Assembly (NCBI RefSeq): GCF_003075095.1
Contig: NZ_QCZF01000002.1
Location: 477,054-541,053, forward strand
Length of the DNA stretch: 64,000 bases
Reading direction: 5' to 3'
Source of the DNA: Blastococcus litoris
GTDB lineage: Bacteria > Actinomycetota > Actinomycetes > Mycobacteriales > Geodermatophilaceae
The notes beneath the pieces were generated by a model. That model did no database searches. It saw only the letters and a program-made list of their open reading frames with translations, and was not told the DNA's origin. Each line of letters opens with the position of its first letter. The stretch's first letter is position 1. This document shows, in pieces, positions 18,053 to 26,053 of the stretch. The translations under genes and the position numbers were made by a program.

Positions 18053-18084
18053 CGTAGGTCGGTATCGTGGAGGTTGTCAACGAT
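18053..18084 (-). promoter_or_regulatory. Promoter of the SDR operon with a GntR-operator-like sequence
   Basis: Read on the minus strand, a perfect TTGACA -35 (18080-18075) is followed after about 17-18 bases by CTACGTT-like -10 sequence. The -35 sits inside ATCGTTGACAAC, which matches the 12-mer at the transporter promoter (ATCGTCGACAAT) in 10 of 12 positions, with the -35 offset by the same 4 bases. ATCGT and ACGAT arms (18064-18068, 18080-18084) also form a wide dyad that could serve the MarR protein. Confidence 0.45.
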
Positions 18085-18094
18085 GGAGGTGGGT

Positions 18095-18523
18095 ATGGGT
18101 CGACCCCTTGCCGACGACCTCGGCTTCCTGCTCTCGCGCGCCAGCGGGCAGGTCGTCCGGGTCACCAACGCCGCCCTCGCCGACCACGGCCTGCGCGTGC
18201 GCCAGTACTCGGTCCTGGCGCTGGCCTGCGAGACCGAGGACGGCATCAGCCAGCGCGAGGTGGCGGCCGTGCTCGGGCTCGACCCGTCCCAGGTGGTGCT
18301 CCTGGTCGACGAGCTGGCCGCCGCCGGGCTGGTCGAGCGGCAGGCCCCCGAGGGGGACCGCCGCACCCGCCTCGTGGTCGCGACGGCGCGCGGCCGGGGG
18401 GTCCGCGAGGCCGCGCGGCAGGACGCCGACGCCGCCGTGGAAGGGCCGCTGGGGCTGATCGGCGAGGCCGAGCGGGAACGGCTGAGGGACGTGCTGACCC
18501 GCATCTGGACGGCGGGCGGCTGA
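18095..18523 (+). CDS. MarR family transcriptional regulator
   Basis: A 142-residue winged-helix regulator; MarR proteins typically bind as dimers to short palindromes and respond to small phenolic or acidic ligands. The recognition part GISQREVAAVLGLDPSQVVLLVDELAAAGLVER (quoted in two overlapping pieces of the HTH and wing start) is clear, followed by RRTRLVVATARG. I chose the ATG at 18095, five bases after GGAGG; an in-frame ATG lies at 18083. It is divergent from the SDR operon, which is its likely target. Confidence 0.87.
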   Translation: MGRPLADDLGFLLSRASGQVVRVTNAALADHGLRVRQYSVLALACETEDGISQREVAAVLGLDPSQVVLLVDELAAAGLVERQAPEGDRRTRLVVATARGRGVREAARQDADAAVEGPLGLIGEAERERLRDVLTRIWTAGG

Positions 18524-18533
18524 TCCGGGGCCG

Positions 18534-18557
18534 GCCGCCGGGGGGAGTGCCGGCGGC
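18534..18557. terminator. Hairpin between the convergent MarR and PaaX-like genes
   Basis: GCCGCCGG and CCGGCGGC form an 8-bp stem with an 8-base loop in the 38 bases between the two converging stops. It could end transcription from both sides. Confidence 0.5.
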
Positions 18558-18561
18558 AGCC

Positions 18562-19431
18562 TCAGGCGAAGCGGCCGGTGGCCCGGAGGCTGCGTTCCAG
18601 CGCCGCGCGGGCCGCGGGCTCGAGGGCGTCGAACACCCGCCGGTAGACGGCGGCGCTCGTGCCGGCCGGCCAGTCCTCGCCCAGGTGGGCGGCGGGCAAC
18701 CCGGGATCGGTGCGCAGCAGGGACAGCCAGTCCGCGCCCAGCAGGGTCAGCTGGGCCAACGAGCCGGAAACCCGGGGCGGGCGGCTCCACGTCCCGATGA
18801 ACCAGCCGTGCGCCTCGCGCACTGCCGGGACGTCCCAGGCGCGGTGGACCAGCCGGTCCAGGTCGGTCCCGGGCAGGGGGCGGGCGGCGAAGGCGTCGGC
18901 CAGCCCGGCGGCGTCCGCCAGGTCCGACCGGCCCAGGACGGTGGCGACGTCGACCGTGCCGGGTGCGATCCACAGCCCGTCGCGGAGCCCCCCGAAGCCG
19001 GCCCAGGTCAGCCGTGCGCGGACGCGGTGCCGCAGGTCGCGCCGGCTCTCGGGCACCGAGTAGCTCAGCAGGGTCCACTCGCCGTCGGGGTGCTCGAACG
19101 GAGCCGGGGAGGCCACCCGGTCGCGGGCCTGCCGCAGCACCGACTCGGCGTGCTCGGTGAGCGCGTACTCCGCCGTCCGGCCCACCTGACCGCGGGCCAG
19201 CAGCCCGCGCTGGGTCATCCGCTTCAGCGTGGCGCGGGCGGCCGCCTCGCTCACCCCGAGGTCGGCCAGCAGGTCCAGCAGGATCATCGACGGCAGCGGC
19301 GGCAGCGGGCTGTCCAGGACGAGCGCGCCCAGGAAGCTCAGCAGGAGCGACTGCGGCCGGTGGGGCGCCGGTCCGAGGCCGGGCCCCAGGTCGGTGCCGG
19401 CGTCCTCCACCGTCAGTGCGCTCATCGGCAT
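18562..19431 (-). CDS. PaaX family transcriptional regulator
   Basis: A 289-residue regulator of the size and layout of PaaX, the phenylacetyl-CoA-responsive repressor. An N-terminal winged helix (about 30-100, LGVSEAAARATLKRMTQRGLLAR) is followed by the PaaX central domain (GEWTLLSYSVPESRRDLRHRVR) and a C-terminal effector-type domain ending with EDWPAGTSAAVYRRVFDAL. Members often sense aryl-CoA esters. It is divergent from the second ABC transporter operon, which contains an acyl-CoA synthetase, so that operon is its probable target. Confidence 0.85.
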   Translation of the reverse strand: MPMSALTVEDAGTDLGPGLGPAPHRPQSLLLSFLGALVLDSPLPPLPSMILLDLLADLGVSEAAARATLKRMTQRGLLARGQVGRTAEYALTEHAESVLRQARDRVASPAPFEHPDGEWTLLSYSVPESRRDLRHRVRARLTWAGFGGLRDGLWIAPGTVDVATVLGRSDLADAAGLADAFAARPLPGTDLDRLVHRAWDVPAVREAHGWFIGTWSRPPRVSGSLAQLTLLGADWLSLLRTDPGLPAAHLGEDWPAGTSAAVYRRVFDALEPAARAALERSLRATGRFA

Positions 19432-19440
19432 CCCTCTCGG

Positions 19441-19458
19441 CGGATCGGTCTCGATCCG
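19441..19458. promoter_or_regulatory. Inverted repeat upstream of the PaaX-like gene, candidate operator
   Basis: CGGATCG and CGATCCG form a perfect 7-bp dyad separated by GTCT, 10 bases upstream of the PaaX-like start and about 20 bases from the opposing -35 element. It could be a site for autoregulation; no second copy was found nearby. Confidence 0.4.
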
Positions 19459-19479
19459 GGTATCAAACTAGACAACTCC

Positions 19480-19508
19480 TTGACGGCCGTCGGCGACGAC
19501 TCTAGCTT
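19480..19508 (+). promoter_or_regulatory. Promoter of the second ABC transporter operon
   Basis: TTGACG (19480-19485), a 17-base spacer and TAGCTT (19503-19508) make a good vegetative-type promoter. The transcript would carry a leader of about 60 bases before the ATG at 19575. Confidence 0.6.
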
Positions 19509-19574
19509 TTGCGTGACCTGGACCACCAGCAACTGCCTCCATGGGGTTCACCGGCCGAGCCACGAAGGGCGCCG

Positions 19575-21137
19575 ATGTCACAACCGCTGCTGAGCGTGGA
19601 GCACCTGGACGTCTCCTACGACGGCGCCGTCCAGGCCCTGGAGGACGTGTCGCTCGAGGTCGCCCCCGGATCGGTGGTGGCGGTCCTGGGGTCCAACGGC
19701 GCCGGGAAGTCCTCGCTGCTGCGGGCGATCTCCCGGGCGCTGGGTCCCTACGGGGGCGCGGTCACCGGCGGCACCATCCGGTACCAGGGCGCCGACCTCG
19801 CCGGTCTGGACGCCTCCGCGGTGGTCCGCAGGGGCGTCGTGCAGGTGCCCGAGGGACGGCGGGTGTTCCGCGACCTCACCGTCGAGGAGAACCTGCAGGC
19901 CGGGGGATTCACCGTCCGGGACGCCAAGGCCCGGAACGAGGCGCGCGACCGCGTCTTCGACCTCTTCCCCGTCCTCGCCGAGCGGCGCACCCAGCTGGGC
20001 GGTCTCCTCTCCGGCGGCCAGCAGCAGATGCTGGCGATGGGCCGGGCACTCATGACCTCGCCCGGGCTGCTCCTGCTCGACGAGCCGTCCCTGGGCCTGG
20101 CGCCGCTGCTGGTCGACCAGATCGGCGAGATCGTCACCCAGATCAACGCCCAGGGGACGGCGGTGCTGCTCATCGAGCAGAACGCCGTCATGGGCCTGCG
20201 GGTCGCCGACCGGGCCTACGTCCTGGAGGTGGGCCGCGTGACCGCGTCGGGCAGCGCCGACGAGCTGGCGGCCAGCGACGACGTGCGTGAGCGCTACCTC
20301 GGGGTCGCCGTCCCGGTGCAGACCGCCGACGTGGTGGTGACCGAGCCCGCGATCCCGACCGCCGAGGCGCCGAAGCGGCTCGCTGTCGAGAACCTGACCG
20401 TGCGGTTCGGCGGCATCGCCGCGCTCTCGGAGGTCTCGTTCTCCGTCGAGCCCGGCACGGTGCACGCGCTCATCGGGCCGAACGGCGCGGGCAAGTCGAC
20501 CTGCATCAACGTGCTGGGCGGGGCGTACCGGGCCACCGAGGGCCGGGTGACCTACGGCGACGACGTGCTCACCTCGCTGCCGGCGCACCGGACCGCCGGG
20601 CTGGGCGTGGCGCGCACCTTCCAGAACATCTCCCTGGCGCTCGAGGACACCGTCGAGGACAACCTGCTGGTGGGCCGGCACCGGCTCATGCGCTCCGGCG
20701 TGCTGACCGGTGCCCTGCGGACGCCGCGGGCCCGCCGGGAGGAGCGGCAGCACCGGCAGACCGTCCGCGACATCGCGGAGCTGCTCGGCCTGACGCGGCT
20801 GCTGGGTGCCCCGGTGCACAGCCTGTCCTACGGCAACCGCAAGCGCGTCGAGATGGGCCGCGCGCTGGCCGCGCGGCCCTCGCTGCTCCTCCTCGACGAG
20901 CCGGTCGCCGGCATGACGCACGGGGAGTCGCAGGAGATGGCCGAGACGATCCGGCAGGTCCGCCGCGACCTCGGCCTGTCGATCCTGCTCGTCGAGCACG
21001 ACATGCCCTTCGTCATGGGCCTGGCCGAGCAGGTCACGGTCCTCGACTTCGGCAAGAAGATCGCCGAGGGCACCCCGGCGGAGGTCCAGCAGGACCCCGA
21101 GGTGCTCCGCGCCTACCTCGGAGCGGCCGCCGTATGA
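19575..21137 (+). CDS. Fused ABC transporter ATPase (LivF-type domain followed by LivG-type domain)
   Basis: A 520-residue protein carrying both nucleotide-binding domains that are normally two separate subunits. The N-terminal half is LivF-like: GSNGAGKS Walker A near 35, intact LSGGQQQ signature, LLLLDEPSLGLAP. A linker of about 30 residues leads to the LivG-like half: GPNGAGKS, a degenerate LSYGNRKRVEMG signature and LLLLDEPVAGMTHGE. The first transporter in this window keeps the two as separate genes in the order LivG, LivF. The ATG at 19575 gives the family N-terminus; longer extensions are not supported. ATGA overlap joins it to the permease gene. Confidence 0.9.
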   Translation: MSQPLLSVEHLDVSYDGAVQALEDVSLEVAPGSVVAVLGSNGAGKSSLLRAISRALGPYGGAVTGGTIRYQGADLAGLDASAVVRRGVVQVPEGRRVFRDLTVEENLQAGGFTVRDAKARNEARDRVFDLFPVLAERRTQLGGLLSGGQQQMLAMGRALMTSPGLLLLDEPSLGLAPLLVDQIGEIVTQINAQGTAVLLIEQNAVMGLRVADRAYVLEVGRVTASGSADELAASDDVRERYLGVAVPVQTADVVVTEPAIPTAEAPKRLAVENLTVRFGGIAALSEVSFSVEPGTVHALIGPNGAGKSTCINVLGGAYRATEGRVTYGDDVLTSLPAHRTAGLGVARTFQNISLALEDTVEDNLLVGRHRLMRSGVLTGALRTPRARREERQHRQTVRDIAELLGLTRLLGAPVHSLSYGNRKRVEMGRALAARPSLLLLDEPVAGMTHGESQEMAETIRQVRRDLGLSILLVEHDMPFVMGLAEQVTVLDFGKKIAEGTPAEVQQDPEVLRAYLGAAAV

Positions 21138-22024
21138 GCTACTTCCTGACCCAGGTCCTCAACGGCCTGTCCTACGGGCTGGTGCTGAGCCTCATCGCGG
21201 CGGGCTTCGCGATCGTCTTCACGTCGACCGGCGTCCTCAACTTCGCGCACGGGTCGATCGTGCTGCTCGGCGCCTACCTGGTGGCGGTCACCCAGCCCAC
21301 CATCGGGTTCTGGCCCGCCGTGCTCGTCGGCATCCTCGGCGCCGCGCTGGTGGGCGTGCTCGTCAACGCCCTGCTGGTGCGCAACCTCGCCGATCCCAAC
21401 CCCGGGACCGCGGCGATCCTCATGCTGGGCGTCGACATCATCCTGCTCACCGAGCTGACCCGCAGGATCGGCAACCGGGTGCTGCCGCTCGGGGCGCCGT
21501 GGGGCAACGACGTGGTCCGCTTCGGCGGCATCGCCCTGCCCGCCGGCCGCGTGCTGGCCGCCGGTGTCGCGGTCGTCGTCTTCGCCGGGCTCTGGTTCCT
21601 CTTCGCCCGCACCCGCGTGGGAGTCGGCATGCGGGCCGCGGCGGCGGACGGCCCCACCGCCTCCCTGATGGGCATCCGCCTCTCGCGGACGGGCGCCGCG
21701 GGCTGGGCGCTGGCCGGCGTGCTCGCCGCCCTGGCGGGGATCTTCCTGACCTCGTTCCCGTCGCCGGGGGTGTCGCCCCCCGTGGCGCTGTCGGCCTTCC
21801 TCGCCATCCCCGCGTGGGTGCTGGGCGGCTTCGACTCGGTGCCGGGAGCGGTCCTCGGCGGCCTGGTCATCGGCCTGGTCACCGCGCTGACCGTCGGCTA
21901 CGAGAGCGACCTGCACTTCCTCGGCAGGGGCTTCGGCGACGTCGTGCCCTACGTGGTGATGATCGTCGTCCTGCTGGTACGGCCGCAGGGTCTGCTCGGC
22001 AGCAAGGAGGCCGTCCGTGTCTGA
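21134..22024 (+). CDS. ABC transporter permease, LivH type (second transporter)
   Basis: A 296-residue membrane subunit with about eight helices and the LivH opening LNGLSYGLVLSLIAAGFAIVF followed by TGVLNFAHGSIVLLGAYL, given here in parts. It starts within the fused ATPase stop (ATGA) and overlaps the following LivM-type gene by eight bases. Confidence 0.88.
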   Translation: MSYFLTQVLNGLSYGLVLSLIAAGFAIVFTSTGVLNFAHGSIVLLGAYLVAVTQPTIGFWPAVLVGILGAALVGVLVNALLVRNLADPNPGTAAILMLGVDIILLTELTRRIGNRVLPLGAPWGNDVVRFGGIALPAGRVLAAGVAVVVFAGLWFLFARTRVGVGMRAAAADGPTASLMGIRLSRTGAAGWALAGVLAALAGIFLTSFPSPGVSPPVALSAFLAIPAWVLGGFDSVPGAVLGGLVIGLVTALTVGYESDLHFLGRGFGDVVPYVVMIVVLLVRPQGLLGSKEAVRV

Positions 22025-23165
22025 CCTCGTGCGCCGGATCGCCGGCGCCGTCCTCCTCGTCGTGGCCGTCGCGCTGCCCGTGGTGCTCGAGGACTTCTGG
22101 CTCCAGCTCGGGCTCTTCGTGATGGCCACCATGGTCGGCGCCGTGGGGCTCACGCTGCTCGTCGGGGTGGCCGGCCAGCTCTCCCTCGGGCACGCCGCGT
22201 TCGCCGCCATCGGTGCCTATGTCTTCGTGTGGGCGACGTCGGAGTCCACGCCGACGCTCTCCGGAGCCGGCCTGCCCGCCGTCGTCGGGCTCGTGATCGC
22301 CGTCGCGGCGGCCGCGCTCGTCGGGTTCGTCTTCTCCCCGGTCGCGAGCCGGCTGAGGGGCATCTACCTGGGCCTGGCGACCCTCGGCCTGGTCTTCCTC
22401 GTCCGACACCTGCTGCTGAACCTGGACACCTGGACCGGGGGCTTCAACGGCCGGTCGGTGGAGCCGTTCACGCTGGGCGGCTTCAGCTTCAGCAACCGCG
22501 ACCCCGACTACCTCGCCGTCGCGGGCGTGGAGTTCGAGGGCCTGCACCGCCTCTGGTACCTGTTCCTCGTCCTCACCCTGGCGGCCTGCTGGCTGGCGGC
22601 CAACCTGCGGTCCAGCCGGACGGGCCGGGCCTGGGCCAACGTCCGCGACAGCGAGACCGCGGCCGCGGCCATGGGGATCGGCGTCGGCCGCCACAAGGCC
22701 TCGGCGTTCGTCGTGTCCTCGGGCTACGCCGGGCTCGCCGGCGCCCTGCTCGCCCTCGCCTACGGCCGCCTGGCGCCCGACGTCTTCACGCTCACCGTGT
22801 CCGTCGACTTCCTGGTGATGATCGTGATCGGCGGGCTCGGGTCGGTGGGCGGCGCGATGGTCGGCGCGCTCTTCGTGACCGCGCTCCCGCTCGTGCTCAC
22901 CCAGTACAGCGACGCGCTGCCCTTCATGGCCGCACCGGGCTCGGGCGGGCTGGACCCGGCGACGACGTCCCGGCTCCTCTACGGGCTGGCCATCATCGCC
23001 GTCCTCATCTTCCTGCGCGGCGGCCTGGCCGGCGCGTTCCGACGGCTCACCGGTCGGGGGGCGGCGTCCGGCCCCCCGGACGACACACCCCGGCCCACCA
23101 CCCCCATCGACCCCGGCCACGAGGCCGGGGACAACCCCTCGAGGTCGAAGGAGACCGCTCGATGA
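22017..23165 (+). CDS. ABC transporter permease, LivM type (second transporter)
   Basis: A 382-residue second permease with the LivM segment GLTLLVGVAGQLSLGHAAFA and a late hydrophobic core VDFLVMIVIGGLGSVGGAMVG. A polar, Pro/Thr-rich cytoplasmic tail of about 40 residues ends it. GTG start at 22017 after AAGGAGG; stop overlaps the binding-protein ATG. Confidence 0.88.
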   Translation: MSDLVRRIAGAVLLVVAVALPVVLEDFWLQLGLFVMATMVGAVGLTLLVGVAGQLSLGHAAFAAIGAYVFVWATSESTPTLSGAGLPAVVGLVIAVAAAALVGFVFSPVASRLRGIYLGLATLGLVFLVRHLLLNLDTWTGGFNGRSVEPFTLGGFSFSNRDPDYLAVAGVEFEGLHRLWYLFLVLTLAACWLAANLRSSRTGRAWANVRDSETAAAAMGIGVGRHKASAFVVSSGYAGLAGALLALAYGRLAPDVFTLTVSVDFLVMIVIGGLGSVGGAMVGALFVTALPLVLTQYSDALPFMAAPGSGGLDPATTSRLLYGLAIIAVLIFLRGGLAGAFRRLTGRGAASGPPDDTPRPTTPIDPGHEAGDNPSRSKETAR

Positions 23166-24415
23166 GGAAGACCCGCCCAGCCCTGGTCGCCGCTGCAGCC
23201 TGCATGTTCGCGGTCACGGCCTGCTCCACCACGGAGCCGGAGGCCACCGGCGGCGGTGGCTCGGGGGACGTCGAGACCGGCAACGGCGTCACCGACTCCG
23301 CGATCAACATCGGCGTCCTCACCGACCTCTCCGGGCCCTTCGCCGCCGGTGCCGCCGTGCAGGTGACCGAGTTCCAGGCCTACTGGGACCAGGTGAACGC
23401 CGACGGCGGGGTGTGCGACCGCGACGTGGAGATGCAGGTCCAGGACCACGGGTACGACCCGCAGAAGGCCGTCTCGCTGTACCGCAGCATGTCCTCGGAC
23501 ATCGTCGCGCTGCAGCAGGTCCTCGGTGGTCCGACGAGCGCCGCGGTGCTCCCGCTGGCCCAGCAGGACAGCATGTACGTGGGCGGCGTCGGCTGGGCCA
23601 GCACGGCGCTGGAGTACGAGAACAACCAGCTGCCCGGCGCCAGCTACAGCATCCAGGGCGCCAACGCCATCGACTACCTGGTCGACGAGCTGGGCCTCTC
23701 CGAGGGCGACTCCGTCGGCGTCGTCTACTTCGTCGGCGACTACGGCAGCGACGCCCTGGCCGGCGCCCAGCACGCCGCCGAGGAGCGGGGTCTGACCATC
23801 GTCCCGCAGGAGATCACCCCTGCGGTCACCGACCTCTCCGCGCAGGCCTCGGCGCTGGTGCAGGAGGGCGTCCAGGCCGTCGTCCTCGCCGCCGCCCCGG
23901 CACAGCTGGCGTCGCTGGTCGGCGTGCTCTCCGCCCAGGGGGCCGACGTGCCGCTGATCGGGATGAACCCGACCTTCAACCCGGCGCTGCTGGACACCCC
24001 GGCCGCCGACGCGCTGCTGGCCAACACCTACAGCATCACCAGCGTCGCCCCGTACGCGAGCGACGCGCCCGGCGTGCAGGAGGCGAACGCCCTCTACACC
24101 GAGGCCGACCCCGACGGGGCCCTCGGCTGGGAGGTCCCCCTGGCCTACGGGCAGGCGCAGCTGCTGCGCACCGCGCTCGAGGACGCCTGCGAGGCCGGCG
24201 ACCTGACCCCCGAGGGCGTCGTCGCCGCGGTCGCCGAGGCCGACGACGTGGACACCGACGGGGTCTTCCCCGACGGTCTGGACTTCACGCAGGTGGGCGA
24301 GTCCCCGACCCGCACCGTCTTCGTCTCCAAGGTCAGCGACACCGCGGAGGCCGGGCTGGAGGTCCTCGAGGACGCGTACGAGGGCCCCAGCGCGCAGAGC
24401 TACACCTTCGGCTGA
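23162..24415 (+). CDS. ABC transporter substrate-binding lipoprotein (second transporter)
   Basis: A 417-residue lipoprotein: basic start MRKTR, hydrophobic stretch, and lipobox VTAC followed by a Gly/Ser-rich tether. The mature protein begins INIGVLTDLSGPFAAGAA, typical of Peripla_BP_6 binding proteins. It delivers substrate to the LivH/LivM-type permeases just upstream. The acyl-CoA synthetase and aldehyde dehydrogenase that follow suggest an aromatic acid or aldehyde-derived ligand; this is inferred from context only. Confidence 0.88.
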   Translation: MRKTRPALVAAAACMFAVTACSTTEPEATGGGGSGDVETGNGVTDSAINIGVLTDLSGPFAAGAAVQVTEFQAYWDQVNADGGVCDRDVEMQVQDHGYDPQKAVSLYRSMSSDIVALQQVLGGPTSAAVLPLAQQDSMYVGGVGWASTALEYENNQLPGASYSIQGANAIDYLVDELGLSEGDSVGVVYFVGDYGSDALAGAQHAAEERGLTIVPQEITPAVTDLSAQASALVQEGVQAVVLAAAPAQLASLVGVLSAQGADVPLIGMNPTFNPALLDTPAADALLANTYSITSVAPYASDAPGVQEANALYTEADPDGALGWEVPLAYGQAQLLRTALEDACEAGDLTPEGVVAAVAEADDVDTDGVFPDGLDFTQVGESPTRTVFVSKVSDTAEAGLEVLEDAYEGPSAQSYTFG

Positions 24416-24420
24416 CCGCC

Positions 24421-26001
24421 GTGCTGGAGCGCAGCGAGCTGCTGGCCGCTCCGGTCCCGGGCCCGGTGGGGGGCGTCCTCGGCGACGTCCTCCACCGGGC
24501 CGCCCGGGAGGCCCCGGACGACCTGCTGCTGAGCACGCCGGCGACGGGGGAGACCTGGACGGCGGCGGAGCTGCTCGCCGAGGCACGTGCGGTCGCGGGC
24601 GGTCTGCTCCGCGACCTGGAGCCTGGCTCGCGCATCGCCACGTGCCTGGGCAACGGCCCCGAGCCGGTGCTGCTCCAGCTGGGGGTGGCGCTGGCCGGGA
24701 TGACGCTCGTCCCGGTCAACCCCCGCTCCCGCCCGGCCGAGCTCGAGCACGCGCTCCGGCTGTCGGGGGCGGTGCGCCTCTACGCCGCGGTGGATGTCGC
24801 CGGGAACCCGGTCGCCGACCTCGCGACCGCGGCCCTCGACCGGCTGCCCGCGCTGCGGGAGGTCCGCCGCTGCGACGGCGACCGGCGGGACGCGATCGAC
24901 CTCACCGAGCCCGCCGACCTCCCGGTGGTCGACCCGGAGAGCCTCGCGCAGGTCCAGTTCACCTCCGGCACCACGGGCCGGGCCAAGGGCGTCCGCATCA
25001 CGCACTCCGGCATGGTCACCACCGGCCGCGCGTTCGCCGACCGGCTCGGCGCCACGGCGGGACGGGTGTGGGTGAACCCCATGCCGCTGTTCCACACCGC
25101 CGGCAACGTGCTCGGCGTGGTGGGGGCGCTGTCGGCCCGGGCGGAGCACGTCGTCCTGCCCTTCGCCCCCGCGCCCGTGCTCCGGGCGATGGCCGACCGC
25201 CGGGCCACCCTGCTGTCTGCGGCGCCCACGCTGCTCGACCTCCTCGCGGCCCACCCGGACCTCCCGGCGACCGACCTGAGCGCGCTGCAGGTGCTCTTCA
25301 CCGGTGGCATGACCGTCACCCCGACGTTCGTCGACCGCGTCGAGTCGTTGTTCGGGGCCCGGCTGTCGATCACCTTCGGCATGACGGAGACCTGCGGCGC
25401 CGTGCTGCAGACCGCGCCGACCGACCCCGACCCGGTCCGGCGGGAGACCGTCGGTGCGCCGCTGGCGGGGACCGACGTCCGCATCGCCGGCCCGGACGGC
25501 GAGGCGGTCCCGCCCGGCACCGCCGGCGAGCTCTGGGTGCGCGGGGCGCGCATCACCCGCGGCTACCTCGACGACCCGGCCGCCACGGCCGAGGCCATCG
25601 ACCCCGACGGCTGGCTGCACACCGGCGACCTCGCCGAGATGGACGCAGACGGTGCCTGCCGCGTGGTCGGGCGGATCAAGGACATGATCAAGACCGGCGG
25701 CGAGAACGTCTCGCCGGTCGAGGTCGAGGAGCTGCTCGTGCAGCACCCGGCCGTCGACCGCGCGGCCGTCGTGGGCGTGCCCGACGAGCGGTGGGGCGAG
25801 CTCGTCGTCGCCTTCGTCGTCCCCGCTGCGGGTCGGGAGCCGGACCCGGCCGAGCTGACCGGGTTCTGCCGCGAGGGGCTGTCGCCCTTCAAGGTGCCCC
25901 GGCTGTGGCGCGTCGTCGACGACCTGCCCATGACGGCCTCGGCCAAGGTGCAGCGCGCCGAGCTGCGCCGGATCGCGGCGGAGGACCCGGCGCCGCGCTG
26001 A
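24421..26001 (+). CDS. Acyl-CoA synthetase (AMP-binding), second copy
   Basis: A 526-residue class I adenylate-forming ligase. Seen are FTSGTTGRAKG, FGMTETCG, the LHTGDLAEMD segment and a C-terminal SAKVQRAELRR with the expected lysine. The GTG start at 24421 is 6 bases after the binding-protein stop and has no clear Shine-Dalgarno, so it is probably coupled translation. Being in an uptake operon with a PaaX-like regulator opposite, it likely activates the imported acid to a CoA ester that may also be the inducer. Confidence 0.87.
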   Translation: MLERSELLAAPVPGPVGGVLGDVLHRAAREAPDDLLLSTPATGETWTAAELLAEARAVAGGLLRDLEPGSRIATCLGNGPEPVLLQLGVALAGMTLVPVNPRSRPAELEHALRLSGAVRLYAAVDVAGNPVADLATAALDRLPALREVRRCDGDRRDAIDLTEPADLPVVDPESLAQVQFTSGTTGRAKGVRITHSGMVTTGRAFADRLGATAGRVWVNPMPLFHTAGNVLGVVGALSARAEHVVLPFAPAPVLRAMADRRATLLSAAPTLLDLLAAHPDLPATDLSALQVLFTGGMTVTPTFVDRVESLFGARLSITFGMTETCGAVLQTAPTDPDPVRRETVGAPLAGTDVRIAGPDGEAVPPGTAGELWVRGARITRGYLDDPAATAEAIDPDGWLHTGDLAEMDADGACRVVGRIKDMIKTGGENVSPVEVEELLVQHPAVDRAAVVGVPDERWGELVVAFVVPAAGREPDPAELTGFCREGLSPFKVPRLWRVVDDLPMTASAKVQRAELRRIAAEDPAPR

Positions 26002-26053
26002 TCCCGGCCGACGGGGGATGCTTGTCCGGACGGACGTGACGAAGGAGGACGAC

